15,164 nt of DNA from JACCUZ01 sp038246575 (GTDB lineage: Bacteria > Actinomycetota > Actinomycetes > JACCUZ01). The notes under the pieces are model-generated. The model was not told where the DNA came from and ran no database searches. It saw only the letters and a program-made list of their open reading frames with translations. This document shows, piece after piece, positions 7,801-15,164 of the stretch (positions are counted from its first letter, which is position 1; every line of letters starts with the position of its first letter). Location of the stretch: contig JBBRVU010000093.1 of NCBI GenBank assembly GCA_038246575.1, positions 1 through 15,164 on the forward strand. The letters are read 5' to 3'. Made by a program: the position numbers and the translations under genes.

Positions 7801-9000
7801 CCTGCCGTGGCCGACAAGGGCGCACTGCGCGGTCGGCTGATCGGTTGCCTGTTCGCGGCGGCGCGGGACCTCTTTGAGGAGCTGATCGAGCGCAACGGAG
7901 TCGCGGCGCTCGGCGCAGTGGAGATCCTGCTGGAGAACGGTTCCAGCACACTGTGGTCCTACCGAGCGAGACCGGACGGGACGATCGTCGACGCCAGGGG
8001 CAGCGGCTTTCGCACTTCATGGGGAAGCCCACCGAGCATCGCGATCGCCGTCAATCACGCGACCCACGTCCACGTCTCCTGGCCGTCCAAGCTCGAGGAC
8101 GCGCCGTTAGAGCTGCCGCAAGTGCGTTCAGACCCGCCACCGCCCCCCCCACCCCTGGAACTGCGCAACATCATCCTGGTCGCCTCGGACGACAGCTCAC
8201 TGCCGCGTGCGGAGCGGCTGCCGATCAACCACACCGCGGAGTCGGTGCGGGCCTACCTGGCCACCGTCGATCCGGGGACGAGGACCGACGTCCACGTCGT
8301 CGCCGATCCCGTCGAGTGGCTCGCGCGACTCAACGCATTCGACCAGCCCACCTACCGGATCCGCTACCTGTTCAGCTTCAGCCACGCCTGGCCGGGCGGC
8401 CTGGACCTCAAGCACTACCCCAGGGGCACCGACTACGAAACGGTGATCCACGACCCCACCGTGATGGCCCGGCTCGGCGAGGTTTACGACCCCCGCCCCT
8501 TCGACCAGACCTCGGCCGCGACCCTCCCGACCGGCACCGACGACCTCCTCACCTTCAAGACCAACCAGATCCGCATCGCCAACCTGGACTTTCTGCCCGA
8601 GGAGGCGAAACAGCGCCTGCGTCAAACGTTCAGTGACGCGGAGGGCATCTATATCGCGGGCTGCCGGACCGCCCAGGAGGAGGGCGTGCCCCACCCGCCG
8701 TTCTGCGCGGCGCTCGCCGCGCTCATCGGCAAGCCGGTCCGCGGCGCCGCCTACTACAGCAAGGTGTTCTCCCCCGATGCCGACGGCAACTGGCTGCAAC
8801 GCGACCTCACCCGGGACGACCCCAAGCCCGCCGAGCAGCCAGTGGTCCTTGTGCCCGGCGGGTACGGCCGCGGTCAGCTGGCGAAGTACCTGTGGGCACA
8901 CGCACTGCCCCCGTCGCTCCCCCCGTTCCCAGAGACCTCGTCGAACCTCTTGGAGCTCTACGACACATTCCTGGATCTCTGCGCACCCGAGGAGTCCTGA
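4891..9000 (+). CDS. Flavin amine oxidase - M15-like peptidase - DUF4347/caspase-like fusion protein
   Basis: A 1369-aa protein. Residues 58-495 are a complete flavin monoamine oxidase-type domain: dinucleotide fold GIVGAGFAGL (60-69), Glu86 for the FAD ribose, VGGRVHT (91-97), a Lys351 like the flavin-N5 lysine of amine oxidases, and the C-terminal flavin segment FFAGEQTSMGFYGYMEGALQ (460-479). Residues about 500-850 are beta-rich and unrecognised. Residues about 900-1065 resemble the D-Ala-D-Ala carboxypeptidase (M15) fold, with SNHQWGQAVD (His961, Asp968) and HVHV (His1059, His1061) as zinc ligands. After a seven-proline linker (1082-1088), residues about 1090-1320 resemble DUF4347 or other caspase-fold proteins, with FSFSHAWPGG (His1165) and IYIAGCRTA (Cys1258). 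No signal peptide is visible, which is odd for a cell-wall peptidase. Flavin domain: high confidence; M15: good; caspase-fold: tentative. It shares an operon with the giant gene downstream. Confidence 0.88.
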   Translation: MPRSLIGSLLRMFSDSSMNDDQRASVRAARTRALFDAQLLPEAVSSITPDGNHLTNLRVGIVGAGFAGLSAAWYLRTCGVDVTVFEAVNRVGGRVHTDHEFIPGKLVEAGAELIGDNHPLWLELAERFGLDLVELTTGSTRMRFGDRELSTDEIKALHDGLLPHLDVIGEEALAIHPERPWESPDAQRFDGMSVSDKLDELGSDLTPLQRKAIEFTLGNDACAPVDVQSYLGLLTLVRAGRTGDDVEGMRGYWQASESTRCVQGNQALADRIAQALDFAVPGTIRLGTAVNGIAITAGFGFAGATVTTEDGATHEFDHVILAVPAPQWSGIEIEPPLPAGRYEMDHGPAVKYLTVFDDLTWPGSELAPTGMWDQLGSCWESTDRQQPAGPPFGLTVFSGGEYVLPDATAYAGRLATFLPGVTPVRATLVDWRATGYSVPTVGQVTTVGQRLSLPYEGHLFFAGEQTSMGFYGYMEGALQSGARAAMATMREVLGAALPATSPSGVFLPIGHRDGDAATQRAWSREMPRLLTRDPAPFAGDRVDQRYSVPASAPAELRTVCALWSGTAKVGQTVEIVMSVRLRLRLGSLLGEDVPIPFRATYGPVQATVAGTFDVTGGAPLGTLVGADFTIRFQDQDNYHLHPLAVFEMFERLGLWAGTGGLRCPLLPDAPDDVPPMAIAGPVPAPPGAAHLVLSGGSRGWTVHHPPDPLPSRYLSFLSNDPVVVALGNSPGQATARLTVGDVTDATYRTAAANPLEVDLHAGYTFVAETALRPAPLPYGALVPDASVPANQPLKPGRRTPNAPLAYEFVVTPPGGGATLRTIISQDSRDVIRQEYRFHGSPFQAEGPLPVPARAQIERAARPWFAAHFTDVEFATNNYFPVEWHNGRLVALDPRASYLVRGSQMFQVAEYLRSRYADHIRRLRTAAPDSIPATVTPGLVPTSAWRNPERNENVGGVRNSNHQWGQAVDLAPAVADKGALRGRLIGCLFAAARDLFEELIERNGVAALGAVEILLENGSSTLWSYRARPDGTIVDARGSGFRTSWGSPPSIAIAVNHATHVHVSWPSKLEDAPLELPQVRSDPPPPPPPLELRNIILVASDDSSLPRAERLPINHTAESVRAYLATVDPGTRTDVHVVADPVEWLARLNAFDQPTYRIRYLFSFSHAWPGGLDLKHYPRGTDYETVIHDPTVMARLGEVYDPRPFDQTSAATLPTGTDDLLTFKTNQIRIANLDFLPEEAKQRLRQTFSDAEGIYIAGCRTAQEEGVPHPPFCAALAALIGKPVRGAAYYSKVFSPDADGNWLQRDLTRDDPKPAEQPVVLVPGGYGRGQLAKYLWAHALPPSLPPFPETSSNLLELYDTFLDLCAPEES
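8143..8150 (+). repeat. Run of eight C in the proline linker
   Basis: The run codes for part of the Pro1082-1088 linker between the M15-like and caspase-like domains. One slipped base, in the cell or in sequencing, would remove the C-terminal domain. The frame is intact here. Confidence 0.9.
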
Positions 9001-9002
9001 TG
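8989..9002 (+). promoter_or_regulatory. Ribosome binding site and TGATG stop/start overlap between the two rightward genes
   Basis: GAGGAG (8989-8994) precedes ATG 9000-9002 by 5 nt, and the ATG overlaps the stop TGA 8998-9000 by one base. This fixes the start of the giant gene and indicates coupled translation. Confidence 0.75.
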
Positions 9003-12000
9003 CCGCCGGTCCCGGTCCGGCTCTCAGTCGTAGCGCTCGACCTGGCTACGGCGTTCACCGACGCCCCCGTACCCCCAGAGTGGCCCCCGCTGCTGGCCCA
9101 GATGGACCAGAGCGGGGTGGTGGTGCACGGCTACCGCGTCGTGGAAAGCGCCGAAGGCCGGATCGTGCAGCTGCGGTTCCCGCCAGGTCCCGCGCGCGAG
9201 GCACGAATCGCGATTCCGGGCGTCACGATGGTGGAGCTGGTGGCCACGCTCGGCGGCGACACGGCGCTGGAAGTCGCCGAACCGGGGCCCCATACCCGCT
9301 ACGCCGAGGTCCGCGGTCTGCGCGTGGCTGTGCGCTTCGACCCGGCCCTGCTCCGGCCCGTCGATGGCGCGCCGCGGGCCGAGCTGGTCTGGACGGGCGC
9401 GCTGCGCTGGCACCGCGACTGGCGCGTCGAGCTCGTCGGCGATCCCGGGCTGAGTTTGTCACCCTGCGAGGTCGCGGGCACTGGCATCGTCATCGAGCTG
9501 GCTGGGCTTCAGCTCGACCTGTCCACCGACCGGTCACCTGCGGCGATCCTCGGGCTCGGCTTCGATGCGAATTTCCAGGGGGTGTACGCGCGCGGCGGAA
9601 CCCTGCAGCTGCTACCGCAAGCCCGCTTCGGGGGCCGCACCGGTATCCGCGTCGACGTCCGGGACCTCGCAGTCGGCACTGGCGGTGTCACCGGCCGGGT
9701 CGGGCGGTACTACCCGCTGGAACGCACCGCCCAGGGCGGGCTCGACCCGACCAACGCCCTCACTGGAGGCCTGTTCGATGACGCGTGGCAGCTCGGCATA
9801 GGCACCATTGAGGTGGCGCTGCGCGCGAACGCGGTCGAACGGTTCCTGGTCGAAGGGCTGGTCAAGGTGCCGGTCATGGACCCGCTACTCGACGTCCGGT
9901 TCGGGATGGATCGCTCCGACACCGGCTACGCGACGACGTTGCACGTCGGGAGTTCGACATCGATCTCGATGCCCGTCTCGGGTGGTCAGATCGTCGTTGG
10001 TTCCTTCGCCTTCGACGGCACCTTCGACGGGCCCGACGCGATCGCCGTCAGCGGTCTGGTCACCGACGTCGAGGTCGACCTCGCACCCGTCCGGATCACG
10101 GCGGGCACGGTCTCAGCCGCCCTCGGGCACCACCGGGACGGCGACGAGCTGCGGGTCGCGCTGCGCGACGTGGCCCTCGGCCCGCTCGGCACGCTCGACA
10201 CGGCAGAGCTTGTCCTCACCCAGACCCCCACCGGGCGGAGCATCCGGTTCGAGGCCTCCGTCGCGTGGGACGACCTGCGCGGACGGCTCGACCTACCGCC
10301 CGGCATGCCGGAGCCCGCAGGCGGACGAGCGACTGTCGACGTCGGCTGGGCGGACGACGGACACGTCGTCGTGCGACTCGCGGCCGAGATCGAGGACCTG
10401 AGCAGCCTGCTGACCGTCGTCCCCACCGCGTACCGCCCGCAGATCGAGGCGGCGGCGCTCGCCGTCACGATCGACTACCCCGACGCGGCCGCCTTCGGCG
10501 CGGCGTCGGCCAGTGAGCCGCTGACCGGCGCGGCGGCGATCGGGGTCACCATCCGCCTGCCGATGCTGTCAACCATTCCCAGCGTGCTCGCCGTCCGCGC
10601 CGGGGACGCGAACGGCCGCGTGCGTGCCGCACTGTCGCTCACCGGCGGGGCAGCAGGCAGGCCACGCGTGGAGTTCGCGCTGTCCGACCCGGTCGCGATC
10701 GACCTGACCCTGCCCGGCCTGCAGGCGGGCGCCCCGGTCGTCACCCTGTCCCTCGACTCGCTCAGCCTCGCCGACGGCGACGGGCCGGGCCGGGCCACGT
10801 TCACGCTGGGCGGCGCCGTCTCGACCCCGGCGATGGACAGCTACCTCACCGACGTGGCCGTCGAGCTCGGCCTGCCCTCGACGCTGGGATCGCTGCTGCG
10901 GCCGTTGGGCGGCGCCGTCGCCGGCGACGGCAGCGTCACGCTGTCGGTGGCGTTCGACGGGACCACCCCGACGCCGTCCCTGGAGATCGTGTCCCGGCCG
11001 ACGAGCCCGCCGACGCTGGCGCTGCTGGAGGCCATCGGCGCGGTCGCCGACCCCGGCGCAACACCGCCGACCGGCGCGACCGGGCTGCCCGGCCTCGGGG
11101 TACCCGCGGACCTCTTCACGGTCTTACCGGGCGAGCTGCGACTGTCCGCCGCCCTCACAAACCCGCCGTCGCTGCGGCTGAGTGGCTCGCTCGACGCCAC
11201 CGTGCTCGGCGAGACCTTCGACCTCACCGCCACCATCGCCATCGACGAGGGCGACTTCGCCGTAGACGTCCACGCCGGAACCGACGATCCCATCCTGGTC
11301 ACGGTGCCCCTGCCCGACCCGACCCGCCTGCTCGGTACCGCCGACGTCGTGGCCGTAGCCGCGGCGTATGGGCTCGACCAGGCCGCCCTCGACGAGCTGG
11401 TCGGGATCACGGAGTTCCTCACCGAGCTGGCCGCCGAACTGGGGCCGCAGGGCTTGCTCGCCTTCGAGATCAGCAACTTCGGCCTGGGTGTGACGCCCAC
11501 GGGTCCGACCGTCACCGGCCAGGCCAGACTGGTCCAGCTACCCCGGTTCCTTGAGCTGCTCACTCCGCTCAGCCAGCTCCGCGTCGGGCTGGGCGCCGAG
11601 GTCGACAAGATCTTCCTCACCCTCGACCGCGTGGCGGGCAACGCCCAGGAACCCCTTCTCACGGTCCCGGTGCCAGGCGACACCGAGGTCGACATCTATT
11701 TCCGCGGGTTCCTGCTCGCCTACGCCTGGGGGCGCAACGAGTTCGCATTCGCGCTCGACGCGGGCGCCGAACCGCGCAAGACGCTCACAGTGGGCGCCGG
11801 CGGGTCGGGAGTGCTGGTGCCCGCGGTGAAGGCCGACATCCAACTCGGCGCCACCGTCACCGCCCCGCCCGCCCCGATGCCCGAGGGCATCCTGTCGTTC
11901 CGCCGATCCCAGCGAGTAGCCAGCGACCGAGCCGTCGACGAGATGGGGCTGCAGGCCGTGATCGGCGCGGGACAGCGCAGAGCCGTCACGGCCTACCTGC

Positions 12001-15000
12001 GCCACGTGGAGTTCAGCCCGATCTATTTCCTCCTCTGGCCGGGTTTCGGCGGCGACGCAGGGCTGGTGCTGGGCGGGCCGAACCCGCGCGACCTCCCCAC
12101 AGCGGCGGCGTACCTCGATGTCCGCGCGTGGGACCGCCGCGAATTCTTCGCCCGCTTCACGGTGCAGAACGGCAGCCTCATCTTCTTCGACGCGCCGCTT
12201 GGCCTCATGCTGAACCCGCTGGCCGCCGTGCCACCGTTCGCCACCGCGAACCCGCCCTACTGGATCGTCCCGCCACTGATCATGGGCGACCTGTACGCCG
12301 ACGAGATCGGGGTCTCGGTCAACCTCCCCGGGCTCGCGTTCCTCGACCTGACCTTTGAACGGCCGCTGCCGTCGTTCTCCCTGCTGGCGCTGCTGGAACT
12401 GGCCGCGCTCGCGGCGGGCGGCTTCACCCGCCCAATCGCCACGACATCGCCGCTGCGCAAGATGTTCTACGCACGTGTACGGGTCTTCCTGGATCTGCAG
12501 CCGCTCGGCTTGGGCGGGGCCGGCTCTCCGGTGTCGATGACTGTGGAGGTCAACGTCGCCGATCTGATCAACGGTGCCATCGACCTGATGCAGAAGGCCA
12601 CCGCGACGCTCGACGCCGGCTCCGACCTGCTCGGCGAGGTCACCCGCGACCCGGCCGCGCTCGTGCGCATGCTGCCGCGCGCCACGCGACGACTGGCGTA
12701 CGACATCGAGCTGGGCGGCTTCGACTTCAGCGGCTCGCTGTACCTGCTGACCCCCGACGAACTGCGCGACGAGCTGATGCTCTTCTTCGAGAACAAGCGC
12801 CGCCGGGCGCGCGGCATCGCCGCGAACCAGCCGCCACAGACACCGCCGGCGACCGAGCCGGTGAATCAGCGACCCGTCCTCGTGGGGACGACACCGGTCC
12901 GCTGGACGGGCATCCTCGACGTCCGGTCCCTTACGCCGGACGTGCTGGCGATCGGCAAGCGCACGCTCCTCGAGACCGTGGTGACGCAGCGCACCCGTGC
13001 GACCCGCCTCGATCACCTGCGGCGGGACAAGCAGAGCAACACGGCCAAGACCGCCGACTTCGTCGTGGACGCGCTGGCCGCACTCCCGGTCGGCGAGGTC
13101 GCCGGCCGCCGGGCCCTGCTCGGCCGCCTTGGAATGGCCGACCTCGTCGCCCCAGTCGAGACAGCGTTGGTCGGGATCGGCACTCAGCTCGATCCCCCAG
13201 CACTGGTGCGAAGGGTGCGCGCGATCGTCGTCGCCGCTCTGCGTGGCCGCGACGAGGTGATGATCGCCGACAGCGGCCTCTCCTTGCCGCCGGAGGAGGT
13301 CGCCGCCCGACTGATCGCGCGGGTCATCCCGGCACCGATCCCGGCGCGGCCCCTCGCCGGGATCCTGCCCGGCCCCGAGCGCCGCAGGGAGATCGACAAG
13401 ATCGTGCCCGTCGCCCGGGCGGCACGCGCCCACAGGCTGATGACCGACGCCTTCGATCAGCTTGAGCGCGAGCTGAGCACCGCAGGTCCGGGGACGCCTA
13501 CGGGCAGGCGTGCCATCGCCAACACGACCCGGCTGGTGATCGATGCGCTCACCCAGCAGTTCGCCGTGCGCCGCGGGCCGCTGGACGTGCTCGTCGGACC
13601 TGGGATCGACCCGGACGGGTTGAGCGACCTGGTCCGCACGCGAGCACTTCGCACCTGGCGAACCTCGCCGCGCGTCACCGACCGGAAGCGCGACGTCGGC
13701 GTCTTCGACGGGGTGCACTTCGCGGGCGTGCTGCGCGGAGTCGACCTCTTCGCGCCGAGCCTGCCGGTGCCGACGAACGTCGTTGAGGAGGTCGTCGGCT
13801 ACCAGATCCAGCCGCGTGGCGGCGCCGGGTTCTCGGTCCCCGTCCCGACCGCGGGCGCCCTCTACAAGGTCATCCTCGACGGTGGGCGATACCGGCTGCA
13901 TATCCGGCAGAAGGACCGGTCCTGGCAGGCGCACGACCTCCCGTCCGCGCTGGTCGACCCCGTCCCTGAGGGGCCGAACAAGGCCGACATGCTGCGCGAC
14001 GAGCTGATCGTCACACCACGCACGACCCGGCGGCCCCGCACGAGCGCCGAGATCGCGGCGGTCGCCGAACAGTTCGAGCAGTCCAGTGATCTGTACCTAA
14101 CCTCGGTGCTCGCCCGCCCGGAGTACGAGGTGAAGCCCGAGGGTGGCGTGCACGGGCCGTTCTACCTGGCCGACCTGCTGCGGGATCCGGGCAGCGGTGA
14201 CTACACGGTGCCCTCCGGACCCACCCTGCTCGGCGGCTTTCGCGCGCGGCTGTTCGACTCGGAGCTGCGGTTCGGAGGTGTCCTTATCGGCGGGGAGCAG
14301 CGTACGAACGCCTTCCTGTACGGCCACCACAACCTCGACATCGCCGTCGGAGGCTTTCGGGTCCGGGCGCAGGGCGACTTCGTCGCCGGCAGTGGATCGC
14401 TGTGGCGCTCCATCCCCGCGCCGTCCGGCACCACCCACACCCAGGATGCCATCGGATTCAGCGGGCACGTGGTGGTGTCGCACGACGACCATGGCGGCCG
14501 GCCGGCCAGCCGGGGGGAGGTCGACGACACGCTCCTCGAGGGCAGCGCCGAGGGTGACTTCAGCCTCGCTGGCGACGGGTCGACGACCGCCCGCCTCACC
14601 GTGCGCGTCTCGGCGGAGGGGTCGGTGGATGTCGGGGTGGGCGAGTCGGAGTTCTTCCGCGTCGGCTGGACGCTCGACGGCGACCTGGACGTGACGCTGA
14701 CCAGCCGGCTCACCCTCGGCACCAGCGCGACCGCCACCGTCTCGGTCGAGCGCGCCGTCTATCAGACCACGTGGGAGGTCATCGAACCCGCCCACACCGT
14801 CTGTACACGGTTCTACTTCATCGACTCGCTCCTCCCCCCAGAGGGGCATTGGGGGTGGCTGTGCGTCACGACCCCAGAAATCCGCCAGCCGAACATCGAC
14901 TTCAGCACCCCGCCGAGCTGGGAGCCGCTGGCCAGCGCCAATTGCGCGCTGCAGGCATCAGTTTCCGACAATGGCGTCGCCACTTTCGGCCTCGATCTCA

Positions 15001-15089
15001 CGGGGCTGGGGAGCGTGGTCACCGGGGCCATCGGCACCTCGCTCTCCATCCCCGACCTAGCGGGAGTTTCCGGGCTATTCGGGTCTTGA
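9000..15089 (+). CDS. Giant beta-rich protein of unknown function (2029 aa)
   Basis: ATG at 9000 shares one base with the TGA of the preceding gene and follows GAGGAG (8989-8994) by 5 nt, so the two are translationally coupled; an upstream in-frame ATG at 8892 lies inside the previous gene and is less likely. Residues about 1-900 are a long series of alternating-hydrophobic strands, such as VRFDP, LRLSGSLDATV and FDLTATIAI, reminiscent of AsmA-like or other long beta-groove/solenoid proteins. Residues about 1040-1110 hold an aromatic and proline-rich segment (FFARFTVQNGSLIFFDAPLG). Residues 1187-1590 are mostly helical, with a basic stretch NKRRRARG and a proline-rich linker near 1265-1290. 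Residues 1720-2029 return to beta strands and contain most of its few cysteines. I see no signal peptide, membrane helix or catalytic motif. It could be a scaffold, shell or lipid-binding protein; none of these is shown. I do not recognise the family with confidence. Confidence 0.85.
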   Translation: MPPVPVRLSVVALDLATAFTDAPVPPEWPPLLAQMDQSGVVVHGYRVVESAEGRIVQLRFPPGPAREARIAIPGVTMVELVATLGGDTALEVAEPGPHTRYAEVRGLRVAVRFDPALLRPVDGAPRAELVWTGALRWHRDWRVELVGDPGLSLSPCEVAGTGIVIELAGLQLDLSTDRSPAAILGLGFDANFQGVYARGGTLQLLPQARFGGRTGIRVDVRDLAVGTGGVTGRVGRYYPLERTAQGGLDPTNALTGGLFDDAWQLGIGTIEVALRANAVERFLVEGLVKVPVMDPLLDVRFGMDRSDTGYATTLHVGSSTSISMPVSGGQIVVGSFAFDGTFDGPDAIAVSGLVTDVEVDLAPVRITAGTVSAALGHHRDGDELRVALRDVALGPLGTLDTAELVLTQTPTGRSIRFEASVAWDDLRGRLDLPPGMPEPAGGRATVDVGWADDGHVVVRLAAEIEDLSSLLTVVPTAYRPQIEAAALAVTIDYPDAAAFGAASASEPLTGAAAIGVTIRLPMLSTIPSVLAVRAGDANGRVRAALSLTGGAAGRPRVEFALSDPVAIDLTLPGLQAGAPVVTLSLDSLSLADGDGPGRATFTLGGAVSTPAMDSYLTDVAVELGLPSTLGSLLRPLGGAVAGDGSVTLSVAFDGTTPTPSLEIVSRPTSPPTLALLEAIGAVADPGATPPTGATGLPGLGVPADLFTVLPGELRLSAALTNPPSLRLSGSLDATVLGETFDLTATIAIDEGDFAVDVHAGTDDPILVTVPLPDPTRLLGTADVVAVAAAYGLDQAALDELVGITEFLTELAAELGPQGLLAFEISNFGLGVTPTGPTVTGQARLVQLPRFLELLTPLSQLRVGLGAEVDKIFLTLDRVAGNAQEPLLTVPVPGDTEVDIYFRGFLLAYAWGRNEFAFALDAGAEPRKTLTVGAGGSGVLVPAVKADIQLGATVTAPPAPMPEGILSFRRSQRVASDRAVDEMGLQAVIGAGQRRAVTAYLRHVEFSPIYFLLWPGFGGDAGLVLGGPNPRDLPTAAAYLDVRAWDRREFFARFTVQNGSLIFFDAPLGLMLNPLAAVPPFATANPPYWIVPPLIMGDLYADEIGVSVNLPGLAFLDLTFERPLPSFSLLALLELAALAAGGFTRPIATTSPLRKMFYARVRVFLDLQPLGLGGAGSPVSMTVEVNVADLINGAIDLMQKATATLDAGSDLLGEVTRDPAALVRMLPRATRRLAYDIELGGFDFSGSLYLLTPDELRDELMLFFENKRRRARGIAANQPPQTPPATEPVNQRPVLVGTTPVRWTGILDVRSLTPDVLAIGKRTLLETVVTQRTRATRLDHLRRDKQSNTAKTADFVVDALAALPVGEVAGRRALLGRLGMADLVAPVETALVGIGTQLDPPALVRRVRAIVVAALRGRDEVMIADSGLSLPPEEVAARLIARVIPAPIPARPLAGILPGPERRREIDKIVPVARAARAHRLMTDAFDQLERELSTAGPGTPTGRRAIANTTRLVIDALTQQFAVRRGPLDVLVGPGIDPDGLSDLVRTRALRTWRTSPRVTDRKRDVGVFDGVHFAGVLRGVDLFAPSLPVPTNVVEEVVGYQIQPRGGAGFSVPVPTAGALYKVILDGGRYRLHIRQKDRSWQAHDLPSALVDPVPEGPNKADMLRDELIVTPRTTRRPRTSAEIAAVAEQFEQSSDLYLTSVLARPEYEVKPEGGVHGPFYLADLLRDPGSGDYTVPSGPTLLGGFRARLFDSELRFGGVLIGGEQRTNAFLYGHHNLDIAVGGFRVRAQGDFVAGSGSLWRSIPAPSGTTHTQDAIGFSGHVVVSHDDHGGRPASRGEVDDTLLEGSAEGDFSLAGDGSTTARLTVRVSAEGSVDVGVGESEFFRVGWTLDGDLDVTLTSRLTLGTSATATVSVERAVYQTTWEVIEPAHTVCTRFYFIDSLLPPEGHWGWLCVTTPEIRQPNIDFSTPPSWEPLASANCALQASVSDNGVATFGLDLTGLGSVVTGAIGTSLSIPDLAGVSGLFGS

Positions 15090-15090
15090 T

Positions 15091-15114
15091 CGGGTGAGGC
15101 GGACGAGACACCCG
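15091..15114 (+). terminator. Weak hairpin after the giant gene, possible terminator
   Basis: CGGGTG (15091-15096) pairs with CACCCG (15109-15114) around a 12-nt loop, starting 2 nt after the stop codon. There is no T run after it, and a 6-bp GC-rich stem can arise by chance here. The remaining bases to 15164 hold no gene that I can support. Confidence 0.3.
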
Positions 15115-15164
15115 GGCTGACCTGCGGTTTCTCGGCGTGTCGGCTGTTCTGCGGGGTCGGAATA

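Noticed and set aside
11538..13934. 798-codon open frame on the minus strand inside the giant gene
   Set aside because: Its product is rich in Arg, Gly, Asp and His with no fold or motif, typical of an antisense shadow; the plus frame is coherent and has a good start.

Overview
The window is very GC-rich, uses ATG, GTG and TTG starts behind purine-rich ribosome binding sites, and packs its genes with overlapping stops and starts. This suggests a high-GC actinobacterium (Streptomyces or a related filamentous genus is plausible, but the genus cannot be fixed from the sequence). There are no rRNA or tRNA genes, CRISPR arrays or complete insertion sequences that I can see. It reads as an accessory cluster of two operons firing away from a shared control region at about 4631-4890.

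Leftward operon (4630 down to 456): an alpha/beta hydrolase-like protein with a GHSTG nucleophile elbow (3101-4630), a caspase-family protease with a His and DCC dyad (2002-3099), and a protein with two beta-sandwich-like segments, a helical domain and a C-terminal helix-turn-helix-like tail (456-2015). The first two are 1 nt apart and the last two overlap by 14 nt, so they are almost surely co-translated. A 32-codon ORF with a strong ribosome binding site (4739-4837) sits ahead of them, in frame with the hydrolase. To the left of 456 lies about 370 nt of apparently noncoding DNA with a 23-bp interrupted palindrome and a hairpin, and then the first 28 codons of another leftward gene cut off by the window edge.

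Rightward operon (4891 to 15089): a 1369-aa fusion protein with a flavin amine oxidase domain, a long unrecognised middle, an M15-like zinc peptidase domain and a C-terminal domain resembling DUF4347/caspase-fold (clan CD) proteins; then, with a one-base stop/start overlap, a 2029-aa beta-rich protein of unknown function with no visible signal peptide or membrane segment. A hairpin follows it near the right edge.

Taken together, the cluster joins a caspase, a serine hydrolase, a redox enzyme, a zinc peptidase-like domain and a second possible caspase-fold domain around a giant beta-rich protein. Caspase-family proteases in bacteria are often part of triggered self-destruction or conflict systems (for example gasdermin systems and TPR-CHAT/Craspase), so an inducible proteolytic system is a reasonable hypothesis. 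That is inference: the sequence shows the domains and the operon structure, not the trigger, the protease substrates or the outcome.
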